A DNA stretch of 64,000 nucleotides from Claveliimonas ammoniilytica (lineage in GTDB: Bacteria; Bacillota; Clostridia; Lachnospirales; Lachnospiraceae), in the NCBI RefSeq assembly GCF_025567415.1, contig NZ_JAOQJV010000008.1, positions 1-64,000 of the forward strand. The letters run 5' to 3'. The translations under genes and the position numbers were made by a program. Below, piece after piece: positions 61,559 to 64,000 of this stretch (within the stretch, counting starts at the first letter, position 1; every line of letters begins with the position of its first letter). Under the pieces are notes generated by a model that was given only the letters and a program-made list of their open reading frames with translations, had not been told where the DNA came from and searched no databases.

Positions 61559-63812
61559 TTCTCCGTCGTCTGATCAATGCGATGCATAACATGCCTGCCC
61601 CCGCCAACAATACCAGTGCACCACCCACCGCAAAGCTGCCGGCGTCACGGATACCGGAATCTGGGATTTCTTCCATATATCGGTTGATGACCGTTGCCGT
61701 TCGATCCGCAGACAGGGTTCCTTCACATGTTTCATAAGATGTCTGATATCCTTCCCTATCTGCCAGAACTTCGGTCACCTGATAGCCGGTTCCCACCGGC
61801 AGTTTCTCGATGCATACCTGTTCACCGTCACAAAGCGAAACTACCGCTTCGCCATGGCTGTCAAATTCCACTCCTCCATAGCTTCCGGTTACCGGATTAC
61901 CATTCTTGTCTGCCAGACGGATCTTTATTTCAAACTGCTTTGTCTTATCGCCAAGCTTTCCTTCCACTTTTTTCTGAACAGTCAGTGACGGCATCCGTGT
62001 ATTGATTGCCACATATCCTTGTTCGGCATCACCGGTAATCTCTGATTCATATCCATCCACAGCGTCTTCTGCGATTCGATAAGTATGTCCCTTTGCCACA
62101 TGGATAAATGTTCCCGCCCACTGATTCTCCGCATTAAGCGTTAATGTCCGATATTCGGTCTGCTCGTTATCCTGATATAACCGAATTACAACCTGATCCG
62201 GAAGAGTTGTATTCTGGTTCGTATTTTCCCATCTCTTAGTTACTGCAATCTGTGTATCTGATACCTGCACAACCGGTTTTTCCTGATATGCATCCGTATC
62301 TGGTGCCGCGCCGTCTGTACCATAGGTATAGGTAAGAGACACTTTTTCATTAACATTGGAGTAGAATCCATTCTTTTCTGCGCTTGTCGCATTACCCGGT
62401 GCATCACTTTCTGCACTTCCTGTATGCGGATAGACACCATTCTGATCAGCATATTCGTCATATGCTTTCTGCGTCGGTTTCACTTCGAAATTCACTGCAT
62501 ACACGGTATCCTTATCTAATACAAAACCACTTTTAAATGCTGCTGTAACAGTCTTAGTATCCGCATGATACTGCACCTGAACGGTTCCCTCCCGGGTAAT
62601 ATTCGTTGTTACCCCTCCTTTTGTTGCTGTCACAGTATAATTCATTCTATTATCCGGTAATTCCACATAATCACTGAGTACATCTGTGATCGTCACATCC
62701 CGGCAGGTATACTCGATACTCTCTGCAATTTCTTTAAATGCATCCGCTAACTGATCACTGTCTGCTGCTTTATAATATTTTGTAGCCGATGCACTGGAGC
62801 TCTTCAATAGATCTGACATTCTGGTATTACCGCTTCCCCACGCTGAACCGAATCCAATGGTATAAAATGCATTTAATCCGGTAATCTGTCTGAGCTGGCT
62901 CTGTGCATGATTGTAAGCATCAGAATCATAACTGCTGCCATTACCAGCGGTATCACCCCGACTGTCATAATAAAATGTTGGTTCTCCATCTGACAGGAAC
63001 ACTACGATTTTCTGTGCATCTGACCTGCATTTTCCAAGCAACTCTGCCCCTGTCCGAAGACCTGCTTCCCAATTCGTACCGCCATAAGCACTTATGCTCT
63101 TCACACTGTTATCAATCGTTGCTTTGCTGTCCGTCCATACCTGCTCTGCCCAGGCATCGTTGTATGTTCCGTCACTCTTATTTCCGCTGTAACTCACAAC
63201 AGCCATCCTCGCATCCAGTGTGGATCTGGTTCCGAGAATTGCTTCTGTAAGACCATTTGTCCCGGACACTACATTTTTCAATACAGCCATCTTAGACTGT
63301 CGCTTATACCCATTTCTGATTTCTTCGTTCATACTCCCGGACTTATCTATGATAAGCAGGACATCTACTTTTGGTCTGATACTTTCGGAAGCATAGGCTC
63401 CTTTAACATCCAATGTCAGCGTATAGCTGTCATTGCCGTTATATTGGATATATTTATGATGCTCCGGCACTACTTTCCTGACAGTGCTTTGCTGGAGGTT
63501 CATCATGAGGGGAGATGCCGTCACATCCTCTGTCTGGCTCTCTTCTGTCTGTTCTGTTTCAGGCTGATCATCCCCAGACGGTTCCATCTCTTCCTGTACC
63601 TTGTCCGTTTTCTCCTGGGCAGTACTTTCGGTCGTATCCTTCTGCGTCCCTGCTTCCCCCACATCTACATCCACCTGTTCCATAGATATATCCCCTGTCA
63701 GCTCACCTGCATAGACCGATATAGTACTCATTCCAAGAAGCATTGCCATAACAAGCATCACCGCCAGCAGCCGGCTCTTCCTGGACTGTCCATGATATCT
63801 TCTCTTCTTCAC
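61551..63812 (-). CDS. Pilus tip adhesin with VWA and Cna_B domains
   Basis: About 753 residues from the GTG at 63812, which follows GGGAGGGG. There is a signal peptide and an acidic Thr/Glu-rich linker (about 40-100). A von Willebrand A domain follows, with the metal site VDVLLIIDKSGSM and VVFLSDGEPTFYY. Then come Cna_B-type domains (about 520-710) and a sorting tail, IPDSG, with membrane helix and RRRRND end. It is the first gene of the pilus operon and probably binds host surface proteins. Confidence 0.85.
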   Translation of the reverse strand: MKKRRYHGQSRKSRLLAVMLVMAMLLGMSTISVYAGELTGDISMEQVDVDVGEAGTQKDTTESTAQEKTDKVQEEMEPSGDDQPETEQTEESQTEDVTASPLMMNLQQSTVRKVVPEHHKYIQYNGNDSYTLTLDVKGAYASESIRPKVDVLLIIDKSGSMNEEIRNGYKRQSKMAVLKNVVSGTNGLTEAILGTRSTLDARMAVVSYSGNKSDGTYNDAWAEQVWTDSKATIDNSVKSISAYGGTNWEAGLRTGAELLGKCRSDAQKIVVFLSDGEPTFYYDSRGDTAGNGSSYDSDAYNHAQSQLRQITGLNAFYTIGFGSAWGSGNTRMSDLLKSSSASATKYYKAADSDQLADAFKEIAESIEYTCRDVTITDVLSDYVELPDNRMNYTVTATKGGVTTNITREGTVQVQYHADTKTVTAAFKSGFVLDKDTVYAVNFEVKPTQKAYDEYADQNGVYPHTGSAESDAPGNATSAEKNGFYSNVNEKVSLTYTYGTDGAAPDTDAYQEKPVVQVSDTQIAVTKRWENTNQNTTLPDQVVIRLYQDNEQTEYRTLTLNAENQWAGTFIHVAKGHTYRIAEDAVDGYESEITGDAEQGYVAINTRMPSLTVQKKVEGKLGDKTKQFEIKIRLADKNGNPVTGSYGGVEFDSHGEAVVSLCDGEQVCIEKLPVGTGYQVTEVLADREGYQTSYETCEGTLSADRTATVINRYMEEIPDSGIRDAGSFAVGGALVLLAGAGMLCIALIRRRRND

Positions 63813-63917
63813 ATCCGCCCCTCCCTTTCTCTGTGCACTTTTCAAGGCTGTAGTAAGAATATATGCAATTTTTGTGACAGGCATACCAACATTTGCCAGT
63901 TAATTTTCGACAAAAAG

Positions 63918-63976
63918 AAGGCAGATATATAACTCTTCTGGGGGGTATCGCCCGAGAGTCATATATCTGCCTTACG
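63918..63976. terminator. Long hairpin upstream of the pilus operon
   Basis: AAGGCAGATATAT and ATATATCTGCCTT form the arms of a long stem with an inner ACTCT/GAGAGT pairing. It is probably a terminator for a gene beyond the right edge. Confidence 0.6.
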
Positions 63977-64000
63977 ATAATGTCAATAGATGCCAGGATT

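Overview
The window looks like a chromosomal stretch from an anaerobic, spore-forming gut Firmicute of the class Clostridia, most likely Lachnospiraceae. I infer this from gene content, not from any search: SpoVG, a Spo0A-type DNA-binding domain, a DnaD plus DnaI-like loader pair, an [FeFe] hydrogenase with a flavoprotein partner, a glycyl radical enzyme, QueT and small holin-like toxins. Start regions are AG-rich (AGGAGG type) and promoters are ordinary sigma-A types. I saw no rRNA, tRNA, CRISPR array, insertion sequence or prophage.

Layout. 0-7.4 kb: a ThrE-type exporter behind a structured leader, a small membrane protein, a PAP2 phosphatase, a rhodanese-ThiF/MoeB fusion, a nitroreductase, a nicotinamidase-like hydrolase, a cryptic minus-strand unit and a LytTR/GHKL two-component system. 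7.4-17.6 kb: a nine-gene minus-strand operon for uptake and breakdown of an unknown glycoside or nucleoside. It holds a ribose-type ABC importer, a PfkB kinase, two ADP-ribosylglycohydrolase-family proteins, a PsuG-like protein, a glycyl radical enzyme and a UroD-family protein interrupted by an in-frame TAG. A pseudouridine synthase diverges from it. 18.7-30 kb: housekeeping genes (PRPP-synthetase-like protein, DNA replication initiation proteins with three DnaA boxes upstream, MurC, SpoVG, YhaO/YhaN-like DNA-end proteins, a VanRS-type two-component system, AsnS). 30-38 kb: molybdate uptake and molybdenum cofactor synthesis (ModABC, MoaA, MoaC, MOSC-MogA fusion, XdhC-like, MoeA-like, ModE-like). 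38-41 kb: small conserved genes.

40.7-45 kb is the most unusual stretch. An RtcB RNA ligase and the release-factor homologue PrfH form an RNA-repair operon with a small membrane protein between them. Its leader of about 350 nt encodes a 27-residue peptide and contains competing RNA structures. Beside it lie several type I toxin-like loci: a tandem pair (one decayed), one whose mRNA ends are complementary, and one with a probable antisense RNA. The last abuts a preQ1-I riboswitch in front of queT.

45.5-58 kb: unrecognised proteins, a methyltransferase that may have a leaderless mRNA, a large sensor kinase with its regulator, a lone Spo0A-type DNA-binding domain, a possible small RNA and the HydAB-type hydrogenase pair. 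58-64 kb: a sortase-assembled pilus operon with the gene order of streptococcal FCT pili (tip, SipA, shaft, sortase B, minor pilin), but with a VWA-type tip protein and a SipA homologue lacking the signal peptidase catalytic residues. A 36-bp element is present twice (38.0 and 54.5 kb) in opposite orientations.
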